A stretch of DNA of 64,000 bases from Streptomyces sp. 1331.2. GTDB lineage: Bacteria > Actinomycetota > Actinomycetes > Streptomycetales > Streptomycetaceae. Positions 23,124 through 36,168 of this stretch are shown here, one piece after another; the stretch's first letter is position 1, and each line of letters begins with the position of its first letter. The notes under the pieces were generated by a model. That model saw nothing but the letters and a program-made list of their open reading frames with translations. It did not search any database and was not told where the DNA came from. The stretch spans positions 3,785,001 through 3,849,000 of the forward strand of contig NZ_OBMJ01000001.1 of the NCBI RefSeq assembly GCF_900199205.1, read 5' to 3'. A program made the translations under genes and the position numbers.

Positions 23124-24194
23124 CTACCGGCGCCCGGTCAGCGTGGCACCCACGCTGGCCGCCACCACGCACCCGATCCCGGCCAGCTGCGGCACGCCCA
23201 GCAGCTGGCCCAGCACCACCAGGCCGACCAGCGCGCTGACCGCCGGCTCCAGGCTGACCAGCACGCTGAACACCCGCTGCGGCATCCGGCGCAGCGCGGT
23301 CATCTCCAGCGCGTACGGGATCACCGGCAGCAGCAGCGACACCCCGGCCACCGAGGCGAGCAGCACCAGCGGCGAGGCGTCGGGCGCGGTCAGCCCGTCC
23401 CAGGCCTGGCCGAGCCCGAACGGAGCCATCGTCAGCGCGCCGACCGTCATCGACACCGCCAGGCCCTGGAACCCCTGGAAGGTCGCGCCGACCTTGTCGG
23501 TGAACAGGATGTACAGCGCGTAGCAGGCGGCCGCCCCGAAGGCGAAGAGCAGGCCGACCGGGTCGAGCGAGCCGCCGCCGTCCCCCTCGCCGAGCAGCGT
23601 CAGCAGCATCACGCCGGCGGCCGCGAGCAGCGCCCAGAGCAGGTGGCTGGCGCGCCGGGCGAAGACCAGGGCGACCGCGAGCGGGCCCAGGAACTCGATG
23701 GTCGCGGCGGTGCCCATCGGCAGCCGGTCGATCGCCCCGGCGAACAGGAAGGTCATCCCGGCCGAGGCCATGCCGAGCAGCGCCGCCGCGGCGAGGTCGC
23801 GCGGGCGCTTGTCGCGCAGCTTCGGGCGGGTGGCGGCGAGCAGGATGACGGCGGCGAAGCCGAGCCGCAGGAAGGTCGTGCCGCTGACCCCGAGCGGGCC
23901 GAAGAGCGGCTTGGACAGCGCGATGCCGGTCTGCACCAGGAACATCGCGGTCAGACAGAGAAGCGGCGCCGGGATCCTCTCCGGGCGCCGCAGGACCTTG
24001 CCGAACCGGCCGGTGGAGCGGCCGGGCTGGACCTCGGGTGGTGCCCCGGAGCCGGAGGAGGCCCCGCCTCGTCGCCAGCTGCCCCGCTCGCCGGCAGGCT
24101 CGCCCTTGGGGGCGGGCGGCATGGCAAGGGCCTCGGCGACGGCGGCGGCCGACGACGAGGCGGCGGGGGTTTCGCTGGTATGGGAGGTGGGCAT
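23124..24194 (-). CDS. EamA/RhaT-family (DMT) transporter
   Basis: This 356-residue membrane protein has about ten hydrophobic helices arranged as two EamA repeats, after a polar Ser/Arg-rich N-terminus of about 75 residues. Recognisable pieces include FLVQTGIALSKPLFGPLGVS and GTTFLRLGFAAVILL, PMGTAATIEFLGPLAVAL, and in the second repeat RVFSVLVSLEPAVSALVGLV followed by LLGVPQLAGIGCVVAAS. The pattern fits RhtA-type amino-acid or metabolite exporters. The substrate is unknown. It converges on the PdxH-like gene, and a GTCGGGGCG-type inverted sequence between them (about 23046-23080) may terminate both. Confidence 0.88.
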   Translation of the reverse strand: MPTSHTSETPAASSSAAAVAEALAMPPAPKGEPAGERGSWRRGGASSGSGAPPEVQPGRSTGRFGKVLRRPERIPAPLLCLTAMFLVQTGIALSKPLFGPLGVSGTTFLRLGFAAVILLAATRPKLRDKRPRDLAAAALLGMASAGMTFLFAGAIDRLPMGTAATIEFLGPLAVALVFARRASHLLWALLAAAGVMLLTLLGEGDGGGSLDPVGLLFAFGAAACYALYILFTDKVGATFQGFQGLAVSMTVGALTMAPFGLGQAWDGLTAPDASPLVLLASVAGVSLLLPVIPYALEMTALRRMPQRVFSVLVSLEPAVSALVGLVVLGQLLGVPQLAGIGCVVAASVGATLTGRR

Positions 24195-24346
24195 AGTGGC
24201 GAGTTTGCCGTAAGGAGTGCTGAACGGGCAAGCTCGTTACCAATATCGGGACGGATGCGGACGGGTGCGCCCGAAGGGGTGGCCTCCGGAAGGCCTCGCG
24301 GCGTGGCTGCCGGATTCATCCGATGGTCCGTCAGTAACAAGGCCGG

Positions 24347-25213
24347 ATGCGCTACCTCCGTCCCGCCTCCCTCCTGGCCGCCTCCCTCGTGCTCCTGCTG
24401 GCCACCGACGGGACGGGCGTGAGCGCCGGAGCCGCCGCCCCCGTCGCCGTCCCCCGCATCCGGGCCGTCACCCTCCCCGACCGGGCCGTCCCGCCCCGGG
24501 TGCGCGAGAGCTGGAGCGGCCCCGCCTTCGACGTCTGCACGGCGCCGCCGCTCGACACCCTGCGGGCCTGGCGCGGCACCTCCCCGTACGGGGCGGTCGG
24601 CATCTACACCAGCGGCTCCCAGCGCGGCTGCGGCCAGCCCCGGCTCACCGCCGAGTGGGTGCACCACGCGCGTGCGATGGGCTGGCGGTTCCTGCCGGTG
24701 CACGTCGGACTGCAGGCGCCGTGCGCCGATCCGAGCCGCAAGCCCAAGCGGATCGACCCGGCGAAGGCCGTGCAGCAGGGCCGGGACGAGGCCGACGAGG
24801 CCGCCCGCGCGCTGCGCTCGCTCGGCTTCGCCCCGGGCAGCCCGGTCTACCTGGACATCGAGGCCTACCCGCTGCACGATCCGGCCTGCGGCCAGGCCGT
24901 CGTCGACTTCGCCCTCGGCTGGACCCAGGCCCTGCACTCCGCCGGCTACCGCTCCGGCGTCTACTCCAGCCTCGACTCCGGCATCGCCGACCTGGCCGCC
25001 GCCGCCCGGGCCGGCAGCTCCCCGCTGCCCGATGCGCTCTGGTACGCCCGCTGGGACGACCGCGCCGACACCGCCGGCTCCGGCGGCCTCGACCCCGACC
25101 TCTGGAACCTCCACCAGCGCGTCCACCAGCACCACGGCAACGTCGCGGAGAGCTACGGCGGCGCCACCCTCACCGTCGACCGCAACCAGACGGACGGCCC
25201 GACCGCCGACTGA
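24347..25213 (+). CDS. Secreted DUF1906 (Rv2525c-like glycoside-hydrolase-like) protein
   Basis: This 288-residue protein has a signal peptide (about 1-28, LLAASLVLLLATDGTG). A TIM-barrel-like domain begins at about residue 55 with FDVCTAPPLDTLRAW and GAVGIYTSG. It continues with WRFLPVHVGLQ, SPVYLDIEAYP (the conserved Asp/Glu pair) and SAGYRSGVYSS, and ends near LWNLHQRVHQ. This is the pattern of DUF1906, a family related to GH25 lysozymes that is often exported in actinobacteria and proposed to act on cell-wall polymers. No hydrolase activity can be assumed. It is followed by a membrane-protein gene after 52 bp in the same direction. Confidence 0.88.
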   Translation: MRYLRPASLLAASLVLLLATDGTGVSAGAAAPVAVPRIRAVTLPDRAVPPRVRESWSGPAFDVCTAPPLDTLRAWRGTSPYGAVGIYTSGSQRGCGQPRLTAEWVHHARAMGWRFLPVHVGLQAPCADPSRKPKRIDPAKAVQQGRDEADEAARALRSLGFAPGSPVYLDIEAYPLHDPACGQAVVDFALGWTQALHSAGYRSGVYSSLDSGIADLAAAARAGSSPLPDALWYARWDDRADTAGSGGLDPDLWNLHQRVHQHHGNVAESYGGATLTVDRNQTDGPTAD

Positions 25214-25265
25214 CGGCCCCGCCGGTAGGGTGACCCCCGATCGAGCAGACGGGGGGCGGGGCGCC

Positions 25266-26486
25266 ATGTCGGACGGCCAGGGGTACGGGTACGGCTATGG
25301 GCACGGCGCACCGCCGCCCCAGAACCCGTACGCACAGCCCGTGCCGCAGAACCCGTACGCACAACCGGTCGCGCCGCCGCACCCGTACGCCGCGCCGCAG
25401 CCATACGCCGCGTCGCAGCCGTACGCCGCCCAACCCCCGTACCCGGAAGCCCAGTTCGCCCCACCGTCCGCACAGGCCGCGCCACTCGCACAACCTGCGC
25501 CGCCCGCACCCGGAGCCGCCTTCCCTGGCCCGGCCCCGCGCCGCGGCCGCCTCGCCGTGCTGCTCCAGTTCCTCCTCCAGTGGATCTACGCCCCGCTCTG
25601 GATCCTCGGCCTGGTGCTCCTCTTCGCCGTCCTGCTCCTCGCGGACTACAGCGGCAGTGGCCCCAGCTCCGACGGCTGGCTGAAGGTCAACCGCACCTTC
25701 CTCCCGCCGCGCCGCCTGCGGGCCGAGCTCACCGGCCGCCCGGAGGACTGGGAGCGCTACCTCACTCCGATCCTCCGGCGCCGCATCGAGGCCGCCGAGG
25801 CCGCGCACGCGGCCGGCGGCGGCGAGGTGCAGGCCGACCTCGGCCGGGAGGTGTCGGTCGGGCTCGCCGTGCGCCTCTACCGGGGCCTCGGCGCGGACGG
25901 CGTGGTCCGGCTCGCCGAACGGCACGGCTGGCAGGGGTCGTTGTCCGGCACGGACGCCGAGCAGGTCCGGCTGGTCCGCCGCTTCCCCGCCCCGGCCGGC
26001 CTGAACGCCCCGTCCCCGCAGGACCCGCCCGCCGCCCCCGGTACCCCGTGGGGCCCGCAGCCGACCCGCCCGGCGCTGCTGCTGCCCTTCGTCTTCCTCC
26101 TCCAGATCCTCTACGTCCCGGTGTACGGCCTGCTCACCTTCTGGGTGAGCCGCCCGGAGCCGGACTACTGGGAGCGCTGGGGTGCCCGCTGGACGGTCGG
26201 CCCGCGCGCCTTCCGGGCCGAGTTCACCGACAGCCCGGCGGCCTGGGACCGCCACATCCGCCGGATCCTCGCGCGCGACACCGCCCGCAAGGACGGCAGC
26301 AACGGGCCGCCCACCGGTCCCGGCGGCACCCGGCTGCGCCGCATCCGGCTGAACCGCGCCACGTACCGCGGCGCCGGCGCCCACCAGGCCCTGCGCATCG
26401 CCGCCGAACAGGGCTGGACCCTCGACCCGGCCTACACCCCGGACCCCGCCAACTCCCTCCGCCTCTGCCGCCACGAGCAGGCCTGA
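25266..26486 (+). CDS. Membrane protein with internal duplication, unknown family
   Basis: ATG at 25266 follows GGGGGGCGGGG; the frame upstream is antisense-quality sequence overlapping the DUF1906 gene. The protein has 406 residues. The N-terminal about 95 residues are Tyr/Pro/Gln-rich (QNPYAQPV repeats), like cytoplasmic tails of many actinomycete membrane proteins. Two similar modules follow. Module 1 (about 98-245) is a hydrophobic segment, then PPRRLRAELTGRPEDWERYL and a RLYRGLGADGVVRLAERHGW element. Module 2 (about 270-405) is a hydrophobic segment, then GPRAFRAEFTDSPAAWDRHI and ATYRGAGAHQALRIAAEQGW. The duplication is clear by eye. I do not recognise a function. Confidence 0.78.
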   Translation: MSDGQGYGYGYGHGAPPPQNPYAQPVPQNPYAQPVAPPHPYAAPQPYAASQPYAAQPPYPEAQFAPPSAQAAPLAQPAPPAPGAAFPGPAPRRGRLAVLLQFLLQWIYAPLWILGLVLLFAVLLLADYSGSGPSSDGWLKVNRTFLPPRRLRAELTGRPEDWERYLTPILRRRIEAAEAAHAAGGGEVQADLGREVSVGLAVRLYRGLGADGVVRLAERHGWQGSLSGTDAEQVRLVRRFPAPAGLNAPSPQDPPAAPGTPWGPQPTRPALLLPFVFLLQILYVPVYGLLTFWVSRPEPDYWERWGARWTVGPRAFRAEFTDSPAAWDRHIRRILARDTARKDGSNGPPTGPGGTRLRRIRLNRATYRGAGAHQALRIAAEQGWTLDPAYTPDPANSLRLCRHEQA

Positions 26487-26660
26487 CGGTCCGGTAGGCC
26501 GGGATCGCCCCGGCCACGGCCGGGCCGTGATCCGTGCAACGGTGTCGGGATGCTGACAGCGGGTGGCGCGAGACGGCAAAATCGGGCAAGTCCGCGCACA
26601 TTACCGCCCGGTAGGTGCCGCAGGCGCAGCCGCCAGTGCCCGCCAGGTCAAGGAGGACCC

Positions 26661-28322
<1,662 letters not shown>

Positions 28323-28338
28323 CCGCAGGGACGGAAGC

Positions 28339-28375
28339 GGCCGGTCGCCCCGTAAAGAAACGGGGGCGACCGGCC
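28339..28375. terminator. Bidirectional terminator hairpin
   Basis: GGCCGGTCGCCCCGT pairs with its complement (one bulged G) around AAAGAA. It separates the convergent acyl-CoA ligase and PAS/receiver genes. Confidence 0.8.
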
Positions 28376-28394
28376 CTTCGACGTGTGCGGGGGC

Positions 28395-31300
28395 TCAGCC
28401 CGCGGCGGCCACGCCCGCCTCGCCCATCGCGCCGATCCGCCCGAGCAGGTCCACGATCCGGCCCTGGACGTCCTCGCTGGTCGAGCGCTCGGCCAGGAAC
28501 AGCACCGTCTCGCCGGTGCGCAGCCGGGGCAGCTCGCGCGGGTCGAGGTCCACCGAGGTGTAGACCACCAGCGGGGTGCGGTGCAGCCGGTCGTTGGCGC
28601 GCAGCCAGTCCAGCAGGCCGACCCGGCGGCGGCGGATCTGCAGCAGGTCCATCACCACCAGGTTGGGCTGCACGCTGCTGGCCCGGGCCACGGCGTCGTT
28701 CTCGTCCACCGCGTGCTCGACGTGCATGCCGCGCCGCTCCAGGCTGCTGATCATGGCGGCGGCGATGTCCGGGTCGCCCTCGACCAGCAGGACGCGCGGG
28801 GCGTGGTGCTCGCCGTCGCGCGGCGCGAGGGCGCGCAGCAGGACGGCCGGGTCGGCGCCGTACGCGGCGTCCCGGGTGGCCTGGCCGAGGCCGGCGGTGA
28901 CCAGCACCGGGACGCGGCGGTTGAGCGCCGCGGTGCGCAGCGACTGCAGCGCGGTGCGGGTGATCGGGCCGGTCAGCGGGTCGACGAAGAGGGCGGCGGG
29001 GAAGCCGGAGACCTGGGCGTCCACCTCCTCGCGGGAGCTGACGATCACCGGTAGGTAGCCGCGGGCCTGGAGGGCCTGCTTGGTGGCCGGGTCGGGCTCC
29101 GGCCAGACCAGCAGCCGACGGGTGTTGGCCAGCTCGCCACCGGTGGCCGACGCCTGCTCGGGGAAGGGCGGGGCGCCGGCGGGCCGCTCCTCGGCAGCCG
29201 CGAGCTCCGCCATCGGGCGCGGCGCGGTCCGGGCCTCGGCCGGGACGGGCGGCTGCGGCGCGCCGGCGGGCACCGCGGCGGTGCCGAGCGGGCGCGGCGG
29301 GGCGAGTTCGCCCAGGCCGGTGCCGACCGGGCGCGGGCCCGACGGTTCCTCGGCGGCGGGCAGTGCGGGCCGGGCGGGCGCCGGCGCGGTGCCGGGCGTG
29401 CCCGGCTCCTGGCCGGACGGAGCGGCGGTGCCCACCGGCGCGTCCGGGCCGGGCCCCGGCGGGACGGCCAGCCGGCGGCGGCGCCCGGTCGGTGTGGCGG
29501 CCGGTTCGGGCGGCGCGGGCGCGGGGCCGACCGGCAGGGCGTGCTCCAGGCCGGGGTAGACCGGGGCCTCGGGCATCCCGGGCAGGGCGAAGCCGCCGGA
29601 GGAGTCCTCGGCGGAGGGCAGGGCGCGGCGTCGACGGGGCTTGGGCTCGCCGGGAGCCTCCTCCGGGGCGGCCTCGGCGGTCGGGGTGCCGCCCGCCGGG
29701 GTGCCCTCGGCGCCGGCCGGCGCGGCGGGGGCGGACGCCGGGGCCGGACCGAGCGCGAGCGGTTCGCGCCCGCCGGTCCGGTTCTGCTGGGCCCGCTCGC
29801 CCTCGACGGGCACGGCGTAGGCGGGGCCGGAGCGGCCGTCGTCCTTGCCCCACGGGTCGCTCTGCACGCCGTTCGGGCCGGCCATGCCCTGACGGCCGTA
29901 CGCGGGATCGTTGCCGGTGCCGTTCCACTGCTCGGGGACGGCCCGTTCGACCCGGGCGGGGGCGTTCGGCCACTGGTCGGCGGGGGTGTCGGGGGTGCCG
30001 GGCGCCGGGGTCTCGGCGGCCGGCCGGCCACGGCGACCGCGCCGCTCGGCGGCGGGCGGCTCCTCGGCCGGAGCCCGGTCCGGCTGCTCGCCCGTCGGGA
30101 CGACCGGAGTGGCCTGAGCGGGCTGGGCGGCCGGGGCCGGCTCGGCGGGCCCGTCGCTGCTGGGCAGCTGGGGGATGCCCGGGAGCTCGGGCAGGACGGC
30201 GCTGTCGGTCTCCTTGGGCCGGTCGGAGCGGCCCTCGGCGGACGCGCGCTCGGCGGCGGCCTTCGCGGCGGCCGGGTCCAGCGGCAGCTCGACCACGTAC
30301 GTGGTGCCGGCCTTGCCGGGCAGCTCGTGCGGCTGGAGCACGCCGCCGTGCCGCTCGACCACCGCGCGGGCTATCGGCAGGTGGACGGGGCTGCCGCCGA
30401 CACCGGGGCCGCGGATCTCGACCCGGGCGACCTCGCCGCGCTGGGCGGCGGCCAGGACGACGGTCGGCAGCTCCACGGCGGGCGGCAGCACGGGCACCGA
30501 GCCGCCGTTCAGCCCGGGCACGGCCAGGCCGGGAGAGGGGGCGATGGGGGCGTCCAGTGCGTAGCCGGTGCCGCTGACGTCGGCGACCAGGTGGGCCAGC
30601 GCCTGGGCGAGCCGCCGCTCGTCGGCGATCACCTCGACCGCGGCGGCGTGCACCGAGAAGCGCACCCGGCCCGGGCCGACCAGCTCGCCGGCCTCCTCGA
30701 CGGCCCGGCGCACCACCGCGTCCAGCGAGACCGGCACCCGCGGCGCGGACTTCCGGCGCCCCTTGCCGTCCCCGCCGTCGGTGCCGCCCTTGCCGTCGGT
30801 GTCGTCCTTGCGGTCCTTGGCGTCCTTGCCGTCCTTGGCCTCGGCCGCGCCGCTCTCGCCCGCCTCGCACCGCTGGTGGTCCAGGACTCCGTCGATCAGC
30901 TTCCCGAAGCGGCGGCACTCGGCGGCGAGCCGGCGCAGCGTCCAGTTGGCCTCCGGCCAGAGCTGCCCGGCGGGGTCCGCGGCGAGCGCGTCCAGCCGCT
31001 GGTTCAGCGCGTTCAGCGCGCCGCCCAGCTCGCTCTCCAGGACGGCGGTGAGGTGCTCGTTGCGGGCGACCAGGGCGAGTTCGCGGCTGCGGTCGGTGAA
31101 GGTCATCACCGCGCCGACCAGCTGGTCGCCGTCCCGGACCGGGGCGGTGGTGAGGTCGACGGTGACCGGCCGGCCGTCCTTGCGCCACAGCACGGTGCCG
31201 CGCACCCGGTGCTTGCGCCCGGAGGTCAGGGTGTCCAGCAGCGCGGACTCCTCCAGCGCCAGCGGGGTGCCGTCGGGCCGGGAGTGCTGGATCAGCGGGT

Positions 31301-31922
31301 GCAGCTCGCGCCCGCCCAGCTCGCTCGCCCGGTACTCCAGGATGTGCGCGGCGGCCGGGTTGACCAGCACGCAGCGGCCTTCGAGGTCGACCCCGAGCAC
31401 GCCCTCGGCGGCGGCGCGCAGGATCATCTCGGTCTGCTTGTGCTGGCGGCGCAGCTCGGCCTCGACGCCGAGCCGGCCGGACAGGTCGCGGACCAGCAGC
31501 AGGAGCAGGTCGGAGGAGGACGGCGAGCGCGAGCCCTCGCGGTACGGGTCGTACGGGACGAGCGGGGAGAGTGCGTAGCCGCGGCCCTCGCTGCCGTCGT
31601 CGGCGAAGTCGTTGCCGGAGACCTCGACCGGGAAGGTGGTGCCGTCGGTGCGGTGGGCGGTCATCCGGACCGGACGGTCGAGGGCGTCGCCGTCCCGGGT
31701 GGCCGGCCGCATCGAGCCCGGGATCCGGCTGGGGTCGAACTCGGGGAGCAGGCCCAGCACGCCCATGCCGACCAGTGAGGTGCCCGGCGCCTGCAGCGCC
31801 TGGACCGCCGCGCTGTTGGCGTCCACGACGGTGCCGTTGCTGTTCACCAGCAACAACGCGTCGGGCAGGGCGTCGAGTATGGCGGCGAGGCGAGCAGCGC
31901 CTCGGATCGGCCTGCTGCTCAC
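28395..31922 (-). CDS. Very large PAS - degenerate histidine-kinase - disordered - receiver protein
   Basis: GTG at 31922 is preferred: GAGGAGA lies 9 bases upstream. It gives 1175 residues. PAS domains occur at about 10-110 (LPDALLLVNSNGTVVDANSA) and 170-290 (AAEGVLGVDLEGRCVLVNPA). A DHp-like helix follows, but the His-box position reads LESELGGALNAL with no histidine. The ATPase-like part (about 420-560) keeps the fold (VERHGGVLQPHE) but lacks the N-box Asn and the DxG Asp. About 400 disordered Pro/Ala-rich residues follow, then two receiver-like domains. The last (RVLLVEGDPDIAAAMISSLE) keeps the phospho-Asp (LVVMDLL) but has Glu at the usual Lys. It is probably a signalling scaffold rather than an active kinase. 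Confidence 0.8.
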   Translation of the reverse strand: MSSRPIRGAARLAAILDALPDALLLVNSNGTVVDANSAAVQALQAPGTSLVGMGVLGLLPEFDPSRIPGSMRPATRDGDALDRPVRMTAHRTDGTTFPVEVSGNDFADDGSEGRGYALSPLVPYDPYREGSRSPSSSDLLLLLVRDLSGRLGVEAELRRQHKQTEMILRAAAEGVLGVDLEGRCVLVNPAAAHILEYRASELGGRELHPLIQHSRPDGTPLALEESALLDTLTSGRKHRVRGTVLWRKDGRPVTVDLTTAPVRDGDQLVGAVMTFTDRSRELALVARNEHLTAVLESELGGALNALNQRLDALAADPAGQLWPEANWTLRRLAAECRRFGKLIDGVLDHQRCEAGESGAAEAKDGKDAKDRKDDTDGKGGTDGGDGKGRRKSAPRVPVSLDAVVRRAVEEAGELVGPGRVRFSVHAAAVEVIADERRLAQALAHLVADVSGTGYALDAPIAPSPGLAVPGLNGGSVPVLPPAVELPTVVLAAAQRGEVARVEIRGPGVGGSPVHLPIARAVVERHGGVLQPHELPGKAGTTYVVELPLDPAAAKAAAERASAEGRSDRPKETDSAVLPELPGIPQLPSSDGPAEPAPAAQPAQATPVVPTGEQPDRAPAEEPPAAERRGRRGRPAAETPAPGTPDTPADQWPNAPARVERAVPEQWNGTGNDPAYGRQGMAGPNGVQSDPWGKDDGRSGPAYAVPVEGERAQQNRTGGREPLALGPAPASAPAAPAGAEGTPAGGTPTAEAAPEEAPGEPKPRRRRALPSAEDSSGGFALPGMPEAPVYPGLEHALPVGPAPAPPEPAATPTGRRRRLAVPPGPGPDAPVGTAAPSGQEPGTPGTAPAPARPALPAAEEPSGPRPVGTGLGELAPPRPLGTAAVPAGAPQPPVPAEARTAPRPMAELAAAEERPAGAPPFPEQASATGGELANTRRLLVWPEPDPATKQALQARGYLPVIVSSREEVDAQVSGFPAALFVDPLTGPITRTALQSLRTAALNRRVPVLVTAGLGQATRDAAYGADPAVLLRALAPRDGEHHAPRVLLVEGDPDIAAAMISSLERRGMHVEHAVDENDAVARASSVQPNLVVMDLLQIRRRRVGLLDWLRANDRLHRTPLVVYTSVDLDPRELPRLRTGETVLFLAERSTSEDVQGRIVDLLGRIGAMGEAGVAAAG

Positions 31923-32099
31923 GTCGACAGGTCTCCTCGGCTCGGGGCAGCTCCTCCGGAGACGGCAGTATCTCATTCTTCTTTGCGGCGGGGTCGACCC
32001 GCCTAGTAACGTGGGCGGTGGTTGGTGCCGAGCCCCACGGTTGTGGCATCATCACTGACACACGGAACGGGTCCGCTCGCGCGGGCTTGGTCCATGTGG

Positions 32100-32193
32100 G
32101 GAGGCTTCGCCTAGTCCGGTCTATGGCGCCGCACTGCTAATGCGGTTTCGGGGTTATTCCTGATCGAGGGTTCAAATCCCTCAGCCTCCGCCA
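32100..32193 (+). tRNA. tRNA-Ser (anticodon GCU)
   Basis: The acceptor is GGAGGCT/AGCCTCC with G discriminator. The anticodon loop is CTGCTAA, giving GCT. There is a long variable arm, and the T-arm is GAGGGTTCAAATCCCTC. CCA is encoded (32191-32193). It decodes AGC and AGU. Confidence 0.95.
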
Positions 32194-32198
32194 GTCGG

Positions 32199-32232
32199 GA
32201 GCCCCCGTCGACGATCTCGTCGGCGGGGGCTC
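32199..32232 (+). terminator. Terminator hairpin after tRNA-Ser(GCU)
   Basis: GAGCCCCCGTCGACGA pairs with TCGTCGGCGGGGGCTC (one mismatch) six bases after the tRNA. TCTTCGCGTT follows. Confidence 0.82.
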
Positions 32233-32411
32233 TTCGCGTTCCCGGAGGCCGGGCGGAGCCGGTCGGCGGCAGGTCGGGCCGGGCCGGCCGCCCGCCCTGG
32301 GCGGACCCGGGGCGTCCCCGGGGGCGGGGCCCGGGGCAATCGATTTCGCCCCACGTCGCAGGTCATGTAATGTTGTCCACGCAACGCCCCGGGGCAACGT
32401 TCACGGGGCGA

Positions 32412-32487
32412 GCGCTCATAGCTCAACGGATAGAGCACTTGACTACGGATCAAGAGGTTGCAGGTTCGAATCCTGCTGAGCGCACCA
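32412..32487 (+). tRNA. tRNA-Arg (anticodon ACG), copy 1
   Basis: The acceptor is GCGCTCA/TGAGCGC with A discriminator and encoded CCA. The anticodon arm is CTTGA-CTACGGA-TCAAG, and the T-arm is GCAGGTTCGAATCCTGC. A34 is the substrate of TadA, encoded at 54943-55521. Confidence 0.96.
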
Positions 32488-32518
32488 AACTCCGCAAGAT
32501 CGGGTTCGCCCGTTCCTT

Positions 32519-32594
32519 GCGCTCATAGCTCAACGGATAGAGCACTTGACTACGGATCAAGAGGTTGCAGGTTCGAATCCTGCTGAGCGCACCA
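32519..32594 (+). tRNA. tRNA-Arg (anticodon ACG), copy 2, identical to copy 1
   Basis: All 76 bases match copy 1, which begins 107 bp upstream. The 31-bp spacer has no terminator, so the two are probably processed from one transcript that ends at the hairpin at 32597. Confidence 0.96.
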
Positions 32595-32596
32595 GC

Positions 32597-32629
32597 GAGA
32601 AGCCCCCGGCCGTCGGCCGGGGGCTTCTC
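32597..32629 (+). terminator. Terminator hairpin ending the tRNA-Arg pair
   Basis: A perfect 15-bp stem (GAGAAGCCCCCGGCC and its complement) with a 3-base loop begins 2 bases after the second tRNA-Arg. Confidence 0.88.
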
Positions 32630-33008
32630 CCGTTCCCGGCTCCGTGACGACCCCGGAGCGACCACCCGGGAGCGATCACCCAGGAGCGGACATCCCGGCC
32701 GCTCGCGGCGGGTCGTTCGAACAGGGCTTCCCGATGAGTGGTCAGATACCGTCCGCCGGAATCCCCCGGATCGGCCGGGATTTCCCGTTCCGGTATCCGT
32801 GCGGATCGACCCGTTGTCGCCCAACGGATGAAAGGCGGCCGTTTCGGGTACATCCCGCCCTGCCGCCCGGATGACCGCCGAACGGGTGGGACACGGCCGA
32901 AAGCGCAGGTGTCGCAGGATCGCCGTTCCGGCGTCGTGATTCCTTCTTGTCGGATCTTGTGCCCGGACTGCCCGCCCCATTCGGCAGCCGACCGCGAAGG
33001 AGAGCCGG
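32630..33008. other. 379-bp intergenic region upstream of the large surface protein
   Basis: No gene is supported. Three 14-bp repeats of a CCCGGGAGCGA-type unit lie at about 32648-32690. The following 200 bases, with local AT content near 32935-32955 (GTGATTCCTTCTTGTCGGA), probably hold the promoter. AAGGAGAGCC at 32997 is the ribosome site of the next gene. Confidence 0.45.
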
Positions 33009-35975
<2,967 letters not shown>

Positions 35976-36168
35976 CCTGCGCCGATTGTTCCACTCGCCC
36001 GTTCATGTGCCTGCGCGTCGGGTCGGCTTGGACGATTCGTCAGCAAATGTCGACACACCTCGGCTCAAATGTCGCATTTGATGACGTATGAACTTAGCCT
36101 GACCATGGCACTGCCCGTCAGATCCGGGCCGCCCGTTGCGCGACACACCAACCCCAGAGGATCCGTGC

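Noticed and set aside
31977-33008. Integration site of a mobile element at the tRNA cluster
   Set aside because: No integrase gene or repeated tRNA 3' fragment was found. The second tRNA-Arg is complete and identical to the first, consistent with simple duplication.
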